DNA of 40,506 nt from Microvirga pudoricolor (GTDB taxonomy: Bacteria > Pseudomonadota > Alphaproteobacteria > Rhizobiales > Beijerinckiaceae), in contig NZ_JAFEMB010000012.1 of the NCBI RefSeq assembly GCF_016892705.1, forward strand, positions 1 through 40,506. Direction: 5' to 3'. The translations under genes were made by a program, and so were the position numbers. Below, piece after piece: positions 1 through 8,558 of this stretch. Below the pieces are notes generated by a model, which was not told the DNA's origin, searched no databases, and worked only from the letters and a program-made list of their open reading frames with translations. Within the stretch, counting starts at the first letter, position 1. Every line of letters starts with the position of its first letter.

Positions 1-476
1 CGGAGGCTGGATTGTTGGCCGATGGAGTCGTGGCACAATCCGTCGCGGATTCGCGCGCGTTCTGGGCGATCCGGGACGCGAACTCCGAGTTCGCTTCGCA
101 TTGCGGGCCTTGCGTGGATTTCGACATCGGCCTGGCCGTGGGCGTCATGGATGACTTCGCTCGTTTGTGCGGACAGTCTCTCGCGCAGCGCCTTCCCGGA
201 TGCGAGAGCTTCTTCTTCGGCCATGTGGGCGACGGTAACCTTCACATCATGGTCTCGACGCCTGGCGGCTACGATACCGACAAGCCGCTGATCGAGGAGA
301 CGGTCTACCGGCTCGTCGGGCGGTTCGGCGGCACGGTTTCGGCGGAGCACGGCATCGGGTTGACGAAAAAGCCCTGGCTGCATCTGGCCCGCTCCGATCA
401 GGAACTGGCTCTCATGCGAGCGATCAAGTGCGCGCTCGATCCCAAGAGCCTCCTCAACCCGGGGAAAATCTTCTAA
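1..476 (+). CDS. FAD-binding oxidase, C-terminal part (GlcD/D-lactate dehydrogenase family), 5' truncated
   Basis: This is the 3' end of a flavoprotein that oxidises a 2-hydroxy acid (glycolate, D-lactate or similar). The frame is open to the first base, so the gene begins outside the window and only the last ~158 residues are present. They match the FAD-linked oxidase C-terminal domain: the motif GHVGDGNLHIMV, then SAEHGIGLTKK, and the terminal [12 protein letters not shown], all hallmarks of the GlcD/Dld/Cyp-LDH group. The FAD-binding PCMH domain would lie upstream. Its stop (474-476) overlaps the end of the convergent thioesterase gene. The family is clear; the exact substrate cannot be told from this piece. 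Confidence 0.85.
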   Translation, partial: EAGLLADGVVAQSVADSRAFWAIRDANSEFASHCGPCVDFDIGLAVGVMDDFARLCGQSLAQRLPGCESFFFGHVGDGNLHIMVSTPGGYDTDKPLIEETVYRLVGRFGGTVSAEHGIGLTKKPWLHLARSDQELALMRAIKCALDPKSLLNPGKIF

Positions 477-907
477 CCGACGAGCAGCGGCGCAAGCGCT
501 TGACGCATCTCATCCGGGATCGGGGTCGGACGTCCCGTGACGCGGTCCGTATAAACATGCACGAAGTGGCCTTGCGCGGATGCTTCGTCCGCGTCGCCGC
601 GGAAGAGACCGATCTCGTAGACGACACTGCTGCGTCCCATCCGGCCGACGCGCAAGCCCGCATGAACCTCGTCGGGAAAGGCAATGGGGCTGAAATACTC
701 GCACCGCGTCTCGACGACGAGGCCGACGACGGGGCTGTTGCGGATATCCAGGCACCCGGATCGAATCAGGAAACGATTCACGGCGGTGTCGAAGAACGAG
801 TAGTAAACCACGTTGTTGACGTGGCCATAAGCGTCGTTGTCCATCCACCGCGTGGCAATGCCGAGGAAGCTGCGGTAGGCCGCACGTCGTTCGGGCGGAA
901 CCCGCAT
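473..907 (-). CDS. Acyl-CoA thioesterase (4-hydroxybenzoyl-CoA thioesterase hotdog family)
   Basis: A 144-residue single hotdog-fold protein predicted to hydrolyse an acyl-CoA thioester. The N-terminal motif [18 protein letters not shown] (residues 23-40) is the signature of the 4-HBT/YbgC-like group; D25 is at the usual catalytic position. A core helix and strands follow ([18 protein letters not shown]). The ATG at 905-907 lies only 2 bp after the stop of the iron alcohol dehydrogenase, so the pair is probably co-transcribed and translationally coupled. The frame stays open far upstream inside the dehydrogenase, but that part has no protein-like character and is ignored. A link between alcohol oxidation and acyl-CoA hydrolysis is inferred from position only. 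Confidence 0.85.
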   Translation of the reverse strand: MRVPPERRAAYRSFLGIATRWMDNDAYGHVNNVVYYSFFDTAVNRFLIRSGCLDIRNSPVVGLVVETRCEYFSPIAFPDEVHAGLRVGRMGRSSVVYEIGLFRGDADEASAQGHFVHVYTDRVTGRPTPIPDEMRQALAPLLVG

Positions 908-909
908 GG

Positions 910-2061
910 CTAAAGCGCCCTCTCGTAGATCGCCAGGACATCCTCCAGGCGGACCTCGCGAGGGTTGTTGACCAGAAGGCGGGTCTGCTTCATCGCATCC
1001 TCCGCGAGGCCGGGCAGGTCGCCCGCCCCAATTCCCACATCCCGCAGGCGCGTCGGCAGGCCGAGATCCCCCGGGAGGGTCTCCAGACGATAGAGGACCG
1101 CCTTCACCCGGTCGGCGGCCGAGCCGTCGACGTCCGGGATGAGGGTCGAGGCGAGTTCCGCGTAAAGCTCCTCGGCGGCGGGGGCATTGAAGCGCATGAC
1201 ATGGGTCAGGACGAGGGCGTTCGACAAACCATGCGGAACATGGAAGCGCGCGCCGATCGGGTAAGCCAAGGCGTGGACGGCCGCCACGGGAGCGTTGGCG
1301 AAAGCCATGCCGGCCAGCATCGAGCCAAGCAGCATGTTGTGGCGCGCATCGCGATTCGCGCCGTTGCGGCAGGCCTCTGTGATGTTGTCGCCAAGGAGTT
1401 TTAGCGCTTCCCTCGCCAGGGAGTCCGAAACAGGGTTCTTCAGCCGCCGGCTGGTATAGGCCTCGATGGCGTGCACCATCGCGTCGATTCCCGTGGCGGC
1501 CGTGACGGATTGGGGCAGGCCAAGGGTCAGGTCCGCATCGAGGACCGCCCAATCCGGCAGGAGAATCGGCGAGACAACGCCCTTCTTCTCCCCTGCCCCG
1601 GTCGTCACGATGGAAATGGGGGTGACCTCCGATCCAGTGCCGGCGGTGGTGGGCACGAGAACGAGGGGAAGCCGTGGCCCCTTGGCGAGGGCGACGCCGT
1701 AGATGTCGTCGAGCCGGTCCTGTCCGGCAGCCAGGAGAGCGACGAGTTTCGCGACGTCGAGGGAACTACCGCCGCCCAGTCCGAGGACGCCGTCGACCCG
1801 ATGCTCGGCCACGAAGGATACCGCCGACCGTATGACAGCTTCCGGGGGATCGGCCACGACCTGATCGAAGATCGCCGTCGCCATGCCCTTGGACTCGAGC
1901 CCTCGCAATGCGGGATCCAGGAGACCGGCGTTGCGGACGCCGCGATCCGTCACGACCAGAATGGACTTGCAGCCGAGATCGACGAAAAGGTCGCCAACTC
2001 GTCCCGATGAGCCGCGCTCGACGAGAATCGAGCGGGCGGTCTGGAAGGTGAAGTTCTGCAT
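910..2061 (-). CDS. Iron-containing alcohol dehydrogenase
   Basis: NAD(P)-dependent group III alcohol dehydrogenase, 383 residues, the usual family length. Visible features: the nucleotide-binding motif [12 protein letters not shown] (about 94-105), [12 protein letters not shown] (about 137-148), and metal ligands D193 and H197 ([14 protein letters not shown]), H263 (VHALAYPIG) and H277 (HVPHGLSNA). The ATG at 2059-2061 was chosen because a GAGG Shine-Dalgarno lies about 5 bp upstream and the protein start [16 protein letters not shown] is typical. The frame extends 32 codons further up without support. It leads a two-gene unit with the thioesterase and follows the porin terminator. Substrate unknown; maleylacetate reductases and 1,3-propanediol or butanol dehydrogenases share the fold. 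Confidence 0.9.
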   Translation of the reverse strand: MQNFTFQTARSILVERGSSGRVGDLFVDLGCKSILVVTDRGVRNAGLLDPALRGLESKGMATAIFDQVVADPPEAVIRSAVSFVAEHRVDGVLGLGGGSSLDVAKLVALLAAGQDRLDDIYGVALAKGPRLPLVLVPTTAGTGSEVTPISIVTTGAGEKKGVVSPILLPDWAVLDADLTLGLPQSVTAATGIDAMVHAIEAYTSRRLKNPVSDSLAREALKLLGDNITEACRNGANRDARHNMLLGSMLAGMAFANAPVAAVHALAYPIGARFHVPHGLSNALVLTHVMRFNAPAAEELYAELASTLIPDVDGSAADRVKAVLYRLETLPGDLGLPTRLRDVGIGAGDLPGLAEDAMKQTRLLVNNPREVRLEDVLAIYERAL

Positions 2062-2163
2062 CGGACCTCGCACGGGACGATCGGCACCAGGCCGATGGGA
2101 TCCCGGGACGATACGCGAAGCCATGCCCTGGGCAACAGGGCCGAACCCTTCGGACAAAAAGAA

Positions 2164-2187
2164 AGCCCCGGTGTTTCCACCGGGGCT
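2164..2187 (-). terminator. Intrinsic terminator of the porin gene
   Basis: Perfect 10-bp stem (AGCCCCGGTG / CACCGGGGCT) with a 4-nt loop. On the minus strand it is followed by a T-rich run (TTCTTTTTG), 26 bp after the porin stop codon. It separates the porin from the downstream dehydrogenase/thioesterase genes. Confidence 0.85.
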
Positions 2188-2212
2188 CCTTCAACCGGAT
2201 CGGGTGAACCGA

Positions 2213-3529
2213 TTAGAAGTCGCGCTGGACGCGGACGCGGCCTTCGACGGCGTCGGACGAACCGACCGTGCCGAACGGGGTCGCGATGCGGCCACGCGGA
2301 TCGATCTTGGCGTAAATGACTTCGACGCCGAGGTCGAGGCCAGAAACCGGCTGCCAGAAGATGTTGGCGCCGACGCGGTACTCGTTGAAGTCGACGAGAC
2401 CGATCGTGGTGCCGGCAGCCGTGATCGCCTGAGCGCCACCGCCGTAGTTAGCCCGCAGGTACGAACCGAAGAGGTTCGAACGCAGTTGCGGGGTCCAGTA
2501 GTGACGCAGACCACCGGCGATCGACCATGCACGGGACTTCTTGAGGTCGCCGGACAGCGGGTTGATGTAGCCGTCGGTCAGCAGGATGTTGCTCGAGCCG
2601 AACTCGGTGACCGGGCTGATGATCGTGCCGGCGTTGCCGCCGTTCAGGTAGGCCGGAGCGCCGTCGGCGTAGGTGGCGGCAACCCAGAGGGCATCGCCAG
2701 CGCCGAGCATCGGCAGGTTCACGCTACCAGCGAACGCAACAGCGAAGCCGTACTCGGTATCGGCGTAGTCAGAGAAGCCGTTGATCGTGTACAGGTTGTT
2801 GCTGCGAACCTGATGGATCGCGCCCGAGAGCTGAGCGGTACCCCAGGTGCCGGTGTACTTGATGTTACCGACCACGTCCGGAACGCGCTGACCGGCATAG
2901 GTGAAGGCCAGGGCGTTCGGGCCGCCGGGGATGAAGCCGACGGAGCGGCGCTCGAGACCGTCTTCGATCGACAGCGTGGCCGAGAAGCCGTTGCCGAAGG
3001 TGAAGGTGTAGGCCAAGAGGTCCACGTCCGGCGCGTCGTCGAAGCGCAGCGTGCCCATGTGACCGGTCGGCAGATCCGAGTTCGAGAAGAACGAGGTCAC
3101 GCGACCGGCGGTCAGGCCACCGAACTGAACGAAGGCCTGAGCCACGTTCGGCGAGGTGCCGATGGCGCCGGTGTTGCCGAACGGCGTGGCCGAGCTGCGG
3201 GTGATCTCGAAGCGGACCACCGAGCGGAGCAGGCCGTAAGCGGTAGCCGTACGAGCGTCGAGCTGGATACGACCGCGAGCGCGGAAGCCGACGGCGTCCG
3301 AAGCGCGGGTCTGCGGGGTGTTGAAGAGATAGTCGGCACGAACGCGGCCGGAGACGCGCAGGCAGGTATCCGTACCCGGGATATAGAAGAATCCAGCACC
3401 GTAGGTGGAGCAAACGCGAACGTACTCAACCGGAGCCGCCTTAGCGACCGGAAGATCCGCAGCGTAAGCGCCTGCAATGCTCATAAGCCCCGTTGCCGAC
3501 CCGAGGAGAAGGCTCTTAACGAGCTTCAT
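2213..3529 (-). CDS. Outer-membrane porin, rhizobial Omp2-like family
   Basis: A 438-residue general porin forming a beta-barrel channel in the outer membrane. It starts with a signal peptide (MKLVKSLLLGSATGLMSIAG, cleavage after AYA, then ADLPVAKAAP). This is followed by the family-typical segment YVRVCSTYGAGFFYIPGTDT, then CLRVSGRVRADY, and many alternating strands. It ends in Phe (VQRDF), as expected for BAM recognition. The ATG at 3527-3529 has a GGGAGGT ribosome site about 7 bp upstream; the frame runs 38 codons further up without support. Strong codon bias and its own terminator suggest high expression. The upstream 250 bp are unusually AT-rich and probably hold its promoter. Confidence 0.95.
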   Translation of the reverse strand: MKLVKSLLLGSATGLMSIAGAYAADLPVAKAAPVEYVRVCSTYGAGFFYIPGTDTCLRVSGRVRADYLFNTPQTRASDAVGFRARGRIQLDARTATAYGLLRSVVRFEITRSSATPFGNTGAIGTSPNVAQAFVQFGGLTAGRVTSFFSNSDLPTGHMGTLRFDDAPDVDLLAYTFTFGNGFSATLSIEDGLERRSVGFIPGGPNALAFTYAGQRVPDVVGNIKYTGTWGTAQLSGAIHQVRSNNLYTINGFSDYADTEYGFAVAFAGSVNLPMLGAGDALWVAATYADGAPAYLNGGNAGTIISPVTEFGSSNILLTDGYINPLSGDLKKSRAWSIAGGLRHYWTPQLRSNLFGSYLRANYGGGAQAITAAGTTIGLVDFNEYRVGANIFWQPVSGLDLGVEVIYAKIDPRGRIATPFGTVGSSDAVEGRVRVQRDF

Positions 3530-3792
3530 TAGATGACCTCCCACTTTCTGTGTTGCATCATGATGTCCTGCATCCCTTGTAAGGAAAAGCACGGTCAATC
3601 TATGAAGGATCCGCAGAGGAAAGCTATGGCTTAGCCGCAACACCTAGGAATTTGATGCAGTTGAGGCAAGAACCTGAATACAAGTTTACTCATTGATTTC
3701 TATGGATAATATGCAATATATGCTTCAATGTATCAAATAAAAAATATCTGATTTGTTATATTATATCTCGTTAACCTTCTCTTAAGCTTTTG
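3530..3792. promoter_or_regulatory. AT-rich control region upstream of the porin
   Basis: No gene is seen here. From about 3650 to 3790 the sequence is very AT-rich for this genome, with runs such as aataaaaaatatctg and gttatattatatctcg. That is typical of a strong promoter or a nucleoid-protein-bound region. It lies between the minus-strand porin and a candidate plus-strand small RNA. I could not assign a convincing -35/-10 pair for the porin. Confidence 0.4.
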
Positions 3793-3829
3793 TTGACGCG
3801 TCAGCAGATGTGTGCGGTAGATATCATGT

Positions 3830-3890
3830 TTTCGGCCTGACCTCCGAAGACAACGAGACTACTTCACCCTGCCTTCGGGCAGGGTTTTTT
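3830..3890 (+). ncRNA. Candidate small RNA with anti-Shine-Dalgarno loop and UUCG terminator
   Basis: A possible promoter (TTGACG at 3793-3798, TAGATA at 3818-3823, spacing 19 bp) precedes two hairpins. The first is TTCGG/CCGAA (3831-3835/3844-3848); its loop region reads CCTGACCTCC, which carries a CCUCC anti-Shine-Dalgarno core. The second, CCCTGCC-TTCG-GGCAGGG (3867-3884), is followed by six T (3885-3890), a textbook intrinsic terminator with no upstream gene on this strand. The layout resembles alphaproteobacterial trans-acting small RNAs such as the alpha-r14 group with anti-SD loops. That link is by architecture only, not by sequence match. Confidence 0.45.
3867..3890 (+). terminator. 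Intrinsic terminator with UUCG tetraloop
   Basis: Seven-bp perfect GC-rich stem, TTCG loop and a T6 tract on the plus strand. No protein gene on the plus strand lies upstream within range, so it most likely ends the candidate small RNA. Confidence 0.8.
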
Positions 3891-4066
3891 CTTGTCAGAA
3901 CCTATTACTGCTTCGCTTCGCGGGCGCTTCCGCAGAGGCATATACATGCCGCTTCGCAATTCGAACCTTCGCGGCACGTCGGACGCGGGGCGGTCCGTGG
4001 CCGGCTGGCGCCTGCGGTACAACCGATCATCCGCATCGCTGCGGACTGCGCCCAGGTGAAGCCGCC

Positions 4067-4402
4067 TCAGCGAGTGGGCTTGTTCGAACGACCGGCCGGA
4101 CGAGGCCCAGCCCCCTCGGTCTCGCCAGGCCCGGCGTCCGAGTGTCGGCCGCCCAATGCGCGATGGAGCTCGAAGAGGTTCTCGAACGCGCGGTATGCCA
4201 GGGGGTATAGTTCAGCATCCGTGACGATCGCGGCATTGCCCGCCAAACCGTCGTCGACAGCTTTCATGAGAGCGGCCGCGACCCGGATCGCCTCCCCGCG
4301 ATCCGCTTCACGGACCCGAGGCGCCTGGCCCGAAGCGCGAAGATCGCTCAGGCGCTCCTGGCGCGAGAGTTCGATATCGTCTTCGGAATCAGGATAAGGC
4401 AT
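4067..4402 (-). CDS. Hypothetical protein, 111 residues
   Basis: Small soluble protein, not recognised. It is acidic at the N-terminus (MPYPDSEDDIELSRQERLSD), has a central helical stretch with Ala/Leu-rich segments (about residues 38-85), and a basic Gly/Pro-rich tail. There is no signal peptide or membrane segment. The start is supported by GAGGGA about 7 bp before the ATG at 4400-4402. It stands alone between the porin/small-RNA spacer and a second hypothetical gene. Overlapping plus-strand frames have compositions typical of antisense shadows. Confidence 0.6.
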   Translation of the reverse strand: MPYPDSEDDIELSRQERLSDLRASGQAPRVREADRGEAIRVAAALMKAVDDGLAGNAAIVTDAELYPLAYRAFENLFELHRALGGRHSDAGPGETEGAGPRPAGRSNKPTR

Positions 4403-4910
4403 CGGTCGTCCCTCGTTCGCGCCGTTCCAGAAGCAAGTGGGTCCGGAGTTATGCCGTCACCGCTGCGTTCAAACCGTGACCGGGGACCGATGCGGGATCC
4501 CTCGAATCACACTCCTCCGCCACTTTCGGATACAGGTCCGAAAACAGGAAGACCGGCCGGAGGGCGGTCTGCATTCATATCGTCTGAAGAGATCGGCGAT
4601 GGAAACGGGCTCCACCGAAACTGTCTCCACCGGCCCGGCTCTGCTCTGAGGGAAATCCCCAGGCAAGACAAGCCCCATGATCAAGGCCCGGTCGGCTCAT
4701 CCACATGTGGCCTCGGATCCCCGGAGGAGCGCGAAGATCAAAACCTGCACCGACATTAGGCGTGTCTGGCGCAGGCGGGTCTCGACTGACAGGCCTTGAA
4801 GGTTCTAAGCTGAGGTGTGCCCGATCGCGGCCCAGTCGGCCAGACAGTCCAGGATCATGCGCTCACCGACAACAAACGGCTTTCGCCACACGGTAAGGCT
4901 CAAGAACACG
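4403..4910. other. Intergenic stretch without convincing gene
   Basis: About 500 bp between divergent hypothetical genes. Short open frames exist on both strands but have poor composition and no good ribosome sites. No tRNA, strong terminator or repeat was seen. Confidence 0.5.
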
Positions 4911-5330
4911 ATGACGGACACAGATATGAGCGAGGAAGAGATCGAGACCGTCGCGCGGGAACTCGCCAAGGTCGGCGGCACCTCATGGTATCCGGGGCGC
5001 CCGAAGGGTGCGGTGCTGCGTCGCGTCGGCGACCGCTACCGGGATCAGGCCCGGGCCGTGATTCAGGCCTATCGGCGCGCTCACGGGGATGTGGCGCCTG
5101 AATCCGGAGGCCAGGCGTCTCAGGGCAAGCGGGACGCTGAAGGACCCCGCTCGGATCTTCGGGTGGGCGACATCGTGGTCTATCGCCGTGACGGTGAACT
5201 GAGGGCGGAGCCCTGCCGCATCACGCAGATCGAGAACGGCAGGGCCTATCTGACCCCCGTCGCCCCCCAGGCACCCGGCTGGGTCCCCCTCCCGGACGAA
5301 TCGCCGGCGGTGGGCTCCGGCAAAGCCTAG
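4911..5330 (+). CDS. Hypothetical protein, 139 residues
   Basis: Unrecognised soluble protein. The N-terminal part (SEEEIETVARELAKVGGTSW, then YPGRPKG and a helix to about residue 60) looks like a small helical domain. A hydrophilic linker rich in Gly/Ser/Lys follows, then a beta-rich tail (LRVGDIVVYRRDGELRAEPC) that resembles a small SH3-like fold. The ATG at 4911 gives the best-looking N-terminus; an in-frame ATG at 4926 is also possible, and neither has a strong ribosome site. It lies 79 bp before the acid-phosphatase gene on the same strand. No function is proposed. Confidence 0.6.
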   Translation: MTDTDMSEEEIETVARELAKVGGTSWYPGRPKGAVLRRVGDRYRDQARAVIQAYRRAHGDVAPESGGQASQGKRDAEGPRSDLRVGDIVVYRRDGELRAEPCRITQIENGRAYLTPVAPQAPGWVPLPDESPAVGSGKA

Positions 5331-5409
5331 ACCAGCATCGGGCTGGTCCAGACAGAACCTGGGCCCGGGCGTCACGGGATCCGAACATAGACCCAATGGG
5401 GGGACGAGG

Positions 5410-6141
5410 ATGCGGGGTGTGGGTCGGACGGCGCGTTATCGGGCTCTGCTGGTCGGCGGCTTCGTCGTGATCGGCACAGCCGCCTGCACCACCCCGGCAC
5501 CCCAGACGTCCGCAGGCTTCCCGGAGCAGCCTGGCAACGTGGGAGACGCCAAGCTCGCGGCGGCAGCTTATCGACGGAGCGGAGACTACGACCGAGACCT
5601 TTCGGCGGTCGCCTCGAGGGCCAGTGCCTGGCTAGGCGAGCGCATCCCGCACGTCAGCCGCGCGGCCGTCGTGTTTGATATCGACGACACCGCCCTCACG
5701 AACTGGGAGGTGATCAAGGCCAATGATTTCGGCCGGGTCTTCGGAGGGCCGTGCCGCACGCTTCCGGAGGGCCCGTGCGGCTGGGTCGCCTGGGATCTGC
5801 TGGGACGATCCCCGCCGATCCCTCAGGCTCTGGCGGTCTTCCGGCAGGCTCGATCGCTGGGCGCGGAGATCTTCTTCATCTCGGGCCGGGATGAAAGCCA
5901 GCGGGCCGCGACCGAGCGGAACCTTCGCGCTGCGGGCTATGACGGGTATCGCGGCCTGATCCTGACCCCGCGCGGGAGCCGATTCGCCTCGGCCGCCGAT
6001 TTCAAAGGCCCGCAGCGGGCAGCCATCGAGCAGGCCGGATACACGATCGTGGCCAATATCGGCGATCAGCCCTCCGACCTGGCGGGCGGTCATGCCGAAA
6101 GAACCTTCCTGATGCCTAACCCCTTCTATCGGATCCCGTGA
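5410..6141 (+). CDS. HAD-superfamily acid phosphatase, exported (probable lipoprotein)
   Basis: A 243-residue exported phosphatase of the class B/e(P4)-like acid phosphatase family (PF03767 type), expected to dephosphorylate small phosphomonoesters in the periplasm. The N-terminus has a hydrophobic segment ending at C26 (VVIGTAAC-TTP), a non-ideal lipobox. HAD motifs are complete: DIDDTALT (D90, D92, T94), SGRDES (S158), K199 before GPQR, and GDQPSD (218-223). The ATG follows a purine-rich GGGGGGACGAGG stretch. It converges on the COG3904 gene. Lipid attachment is likely but not certain because position -3 of the lipobox is Thr. Confidence 0.85.
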   Translation: MRGVGRTARYRALLVGGFVVIGTAACTTPAPQTSAGFPEQPGNVGDAKLAAAAYRRSGDYDRDLSAVASRASAWLGERIPHVSRAAVVFDIDDTALTNWEVIKANDFGRVFGGPCRTLPEGPCGWVAWDLLGRSPPIPQALAVFRQARSLGAEIFFISGRDESQRAATERNLRAAGYDGYRGLILTPRGSRFASAADFKGPQRAAIEQAGYTIVANIGDQPSDLAGGHAERTFLMPNPFYRIP

Positions 6142-6175
6142 GGCTCCACGCACTACATCCGCAGGATCTTGCGCG

Positions 6176-6196
6176 GCAGGCGGCGAATCCGCCTGC
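6176..6196 (-). terminator. Hairpin between convergent genes
   Basis: GCAGGCGG-CGAAT-CCGCCTGC, a perfect 8-bp stem ending 3 bp after the stop of the minus-strand COG3904 gene. There is no T-run on either strand, so it is a weak terminator candidate that could serve both convergent genes. Confidence 0.35.
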
Positions 6197-6198
6197 GG

Positions 6199-7701
6199 TC
6201 AAGGGCACCGATCGAATACGGCGGGCCGTGGAGCAGCGCCCCGGCCCACCAGCGATCGGTCGATCAGGCGCCCATTGATGAGTTGGAGATGGACCTGGGC
6301 CGTTTCCGAGGCGGCGCCCCGGGAGCACAGAGCCGTTGTCCGCCAGCCATCGGCGGCCCGCTGGAGGGGCGGATCGAGACGGCACAAGGCTCCGCCCGCC
6401 TCGATGCTACGGGCCGTGACCGAGATGCGACCCACTCGGTTGGGATCCGCGCAAGTGCCGGGATCCTGGGCCCAGTCGCCGAATGGCGTGAGCGTCGCCG
6501 GGACGAGGGCGGGCCGCCTGAGCGCGTCCTCGACGGTTGCATCCCAGAGATCGTTGGGCTCGAGCCCGTTGGCGACCTTGAAGTCGGTAAGGGCCGACCG
6601 AGAGGCGATGCCCCAGACCCCGTCGCCCTGCTTACGATAGTAGCTCAGCCGGTTCAGATAGGACTGGATGGCGGCCGCGTCGTTGGGATTGAGAGGATGC
6701 AGGCTCGCCCCAGGGCTGGGTGCGAAGGGCCGGAACAGACCTGCGGCGGTGTCCTCGTTGAAGGGTGGCTGATAGCCGGCCCAGGCGGCCTGGGACCGGT
6801 CGTCGAACAGGGCCGCCTGAGTTTTGACGTCCCAGGCATCGTCGAATCCCAGGCCGTTGTTGCCCTTAAACCGTCGTAGAGCGATTCGTGACCGCGGTCC
6901 CCACACCCCGTCCACCAAGCCCTGAAAATAGCCCCGCTCGTGCAAGCGCCTCTGAACCTGGCCGGCGACATCGAGGCTCGCGAGTTCCATCGGCCGAGGC
7001 TGCGCCGGGGCCGCGTCCGGCTGCCCCTGGGGATTCGTCTGCGGGTCTCGGGTGGGGGCCGGAACCCGAAGCTGAAGTGGTGCGGGACCGGACGGCAGAC
7101 CGGGAGGCTCGGCCCGCATGGCCGTCGTGGACGGCGGCAGGGGAACCGAGAACTCGGAAACTTGGATTCCAAGGACCTCCGCGTCCCGAAAACTGAGGGA
7201 TTTGGCTTCGTCTGGGCCTGCCTGCGTAATGTACACGATGGCATTATCCCGCAACCCGAGGGAATAGAGATAGGCACCGACCAGGGCGTTGCCGCTGCCG
7301 GTCTCCACCTTCTCGCCGTCCTTGAGCATCCAGGCGGCGTGGAATGCGATGTGTGACCTCGGCCCGGCATACCGCGTCTTGCCCCCGAGCCACGCAAGAG
7401 CGCAGGCCGAGGCGCATGTCTCGTCATTCATAACCAGGGTGTTCAACCCCGCATCCCGGATGGCCCGTCCGATGCCGAGACCGGCCAGCAGGTTGCCGCC
7501 GAGGCTGTCGAACACGACCAACCCGCCGGTCCAGCCCGCGACCTTCTCCCGGAAGACGCGCTCGTCCCCAAAGTCCAGCCGGCCTTCGACCCGAACGAGA
7601 CTCGTCCGATCGCCTGGGAGAACCGTTATACTGGCCGCCCGAGCACTCGCACTGACGCCAAGAAGCATCAGGACGCAAAGACACTGCTTCAGCCAGTTCA
7701 T
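6199..7701 (-). CDS. Secreted ClpP-like (COG3904) protein with two peptidoglycan-binding-like repeats
   Basis: A 500-residue exported protein. The signal peptide covers residues 1-22 (cleavage after ARA). Residues about 35-190 form a ClpP/SppA-like crotonase-fold domain of the COG3904 periplasmic group. It has FDSLGGNLLAGLGIGRAI, a likely nucleophile S98 in ETCASACALAW and H121 in HIAFHAAW, so a serine-protease-like activity is possible but unproven. After a Pro/Gln-rich linker come two related peptidoglycan-binding-like modules (about 247-305 and 338-397). Each contains DGVWG followed by S-R and an L-x-x-F-K segment. A ~90-residue Cys-containing tail follows. Its role may be envelope quality control at the cell wall (inference). 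Confidence 0.8.
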   Translation of the reverse strand: MNWLKQCLCVLMLLGVSASARAASITVLPGDRTSLVRVEGRLDFGDERVFREKVAGWTGGLVVFDSLGGNLLAGLGIGRAIRDAGLNTLVMNDETCASACALAWLGGKTRYAGPRSHIAFHAAWMLKDGEKVETGSGNALVGAYLYSLGLRDNAIVYITQAGPDEAKSLSFRDAEVLGIQVSEFSVPLPPSTTAMRAEPPGLPSGPAPLQLRVPAPTRDPQTNPQGQPDAAPAQPRPMELASLDVAGQVQRRLHERGYFQGLVDGVWGPRSRIALRRFKGNNGLGFDDAWDVKTQAALFDDRSQAAWAGYQPPFNEDTAAGLFRPFAPSPGASLHPLNPNDAAAIQSYLNRLSYYRKQGDGVWGIASRSALTDFKVANGLEPNDLWDATVEDALRRPALVPATLTPFGDWAQDPGTCADPNRVGRISVTARSIEAGGALCRLDPPLQRAADGWRTTALCSRGAASETAQVHLQLINGRLIDRSLVGRGAAPRPAVFDRCP

Positions 7702-7815
7702 GGAAATCGCTCGACTGTTCGGCCAAGTCTTATCCTAAGTGAAGGTCCAGCCTCAGATCCATGCACACTTCGGTTGTACCCTTTTTATACTTCCGGGGGT
7801 GGTTCGGGTCTGAGA

Positions 7816-8394
7816 CTATCGAATCGCCAGGGCGGTGCCGTAGAGGCCAAGCCCGAAGACCAAGTGCCCAAGGATGTTGAGAAACCGGATCTGGCCCGCA
7901 TTCGGCCGTTTGCTGGCCGCGATCCCCGCCCCCATCCCGGGCTGGAGCACGAACCATCCCAATCCGACGGTGGCCAGGCCGACGGCCAGAGGAGGCAGCA
8001 GAGTGGGGTTTGCCAACCATTGCGCGGAGGTCATTGCCAGGAGGAGGACGGCGAACAGGATCCCGACCAGATAATGGCCAACCCAACCGGCAACTCGTTC
8101 ATGGGAGAATGGGTCCGCTAGGGAGATGTCGTCGTGGAACGCCCTGCCCTGGAACAGGTGGCAGAACCAGCGCCCGACCATACCCCAATTGGAGAGCGGC
8201 ACCCCGAATGCCCGGTTCAGGAACAGTCCCCAAAGATCGAAAATCAGCGTCGCGCCGATACCGAGAAGAATCGCGTGATAGAGAAATTCGGCCAAATCGG
8301 CTCTCCCCGGAGGCTGGCTCGTTGAACCCGGGACGGTTGTGTGATGGGTCCGCCACCGCTCCCATGTCCTCGGGGCCGTCCGCCCGATCTCCAT
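7816..8394 (-). CDS. DUF2938 integral membrane protein
   Basis: About 192 residues with four to five hydrophobic segments. The family motifs are present: DLWGLFLNRAFGVPLSNWGM, then VGRW, then ERVAGWVGHYLVG and a C-terminal GHLVFGLGLYG. Function of the family is unknown. The start is uncertain. The ATG at 8392-8394 is given; a GTG lies four codons further up (8406). A TTG at 8293-8295 has the best ribosome site (GGGGAG, about 7 bp) and would begin right at the family's usual N-terminus (AEFLYHAILLGIGATL). The first 30 residues of the longer form look non-native. It is a single gene between two minus-strand neighbours. Confidence 0.8.
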   Translation of the reverse strand: MEIGRTAPRTWERWRTHHTTVPGSTSQPPGRADLAEFLYHAILLGIGATLIFDLWGLFLNRAFGVPLSNWGMVGRWFCHLFQGRAFHDDISLADPFSHERVAGWVGHYLVGILFAVLLLAMTSAQWLANPTLLPPLAVGLATVGLGWFVLQPGMGAGIAASKRPNAGQIRFLNILGHLVFGLGLYGTALAIR

Positions 8395-8558
8395 TCCCTC
8401 AAACACGCATGGGCGATCTTTGTCGAGAGAGACGAAGGCAGGATGAGAGCCGCGCGGCGATCAGCGCCTTGAGTGTGGGCGGCCGAGGGCTGACCGAATC
8501 ATGAAACCGATGAGGAGGCCGCAATGAGAACGCATCGAAGCCGAAGATCCGGGCGAGG

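Noticed and set aside
473..1552. A 359-codon minus-strand frame extending the thioesterase upstream
   Set aside because: The upstream part lies inside the dehydrogenase gene in another frame, with Arg/Pro/Gly-rich composition. The conserved thioesterase begins at the ATG at 907.
1883..3532. A 549-codon plus-strand frame
   Set aside because: It lies antisense to the porin and the start of the dehydrogenase gene. It has no domain; the porin with signal peptide, ribosome site and terminator explains the region.
3810..4397. A 195-codon plus-strand frame
   Set aside because: It runs through the candidate small RNA terminator and is antisense to the 111-residue protein gene. Its Arg/Ser/Pro-rich composition is that of a shadow frame.
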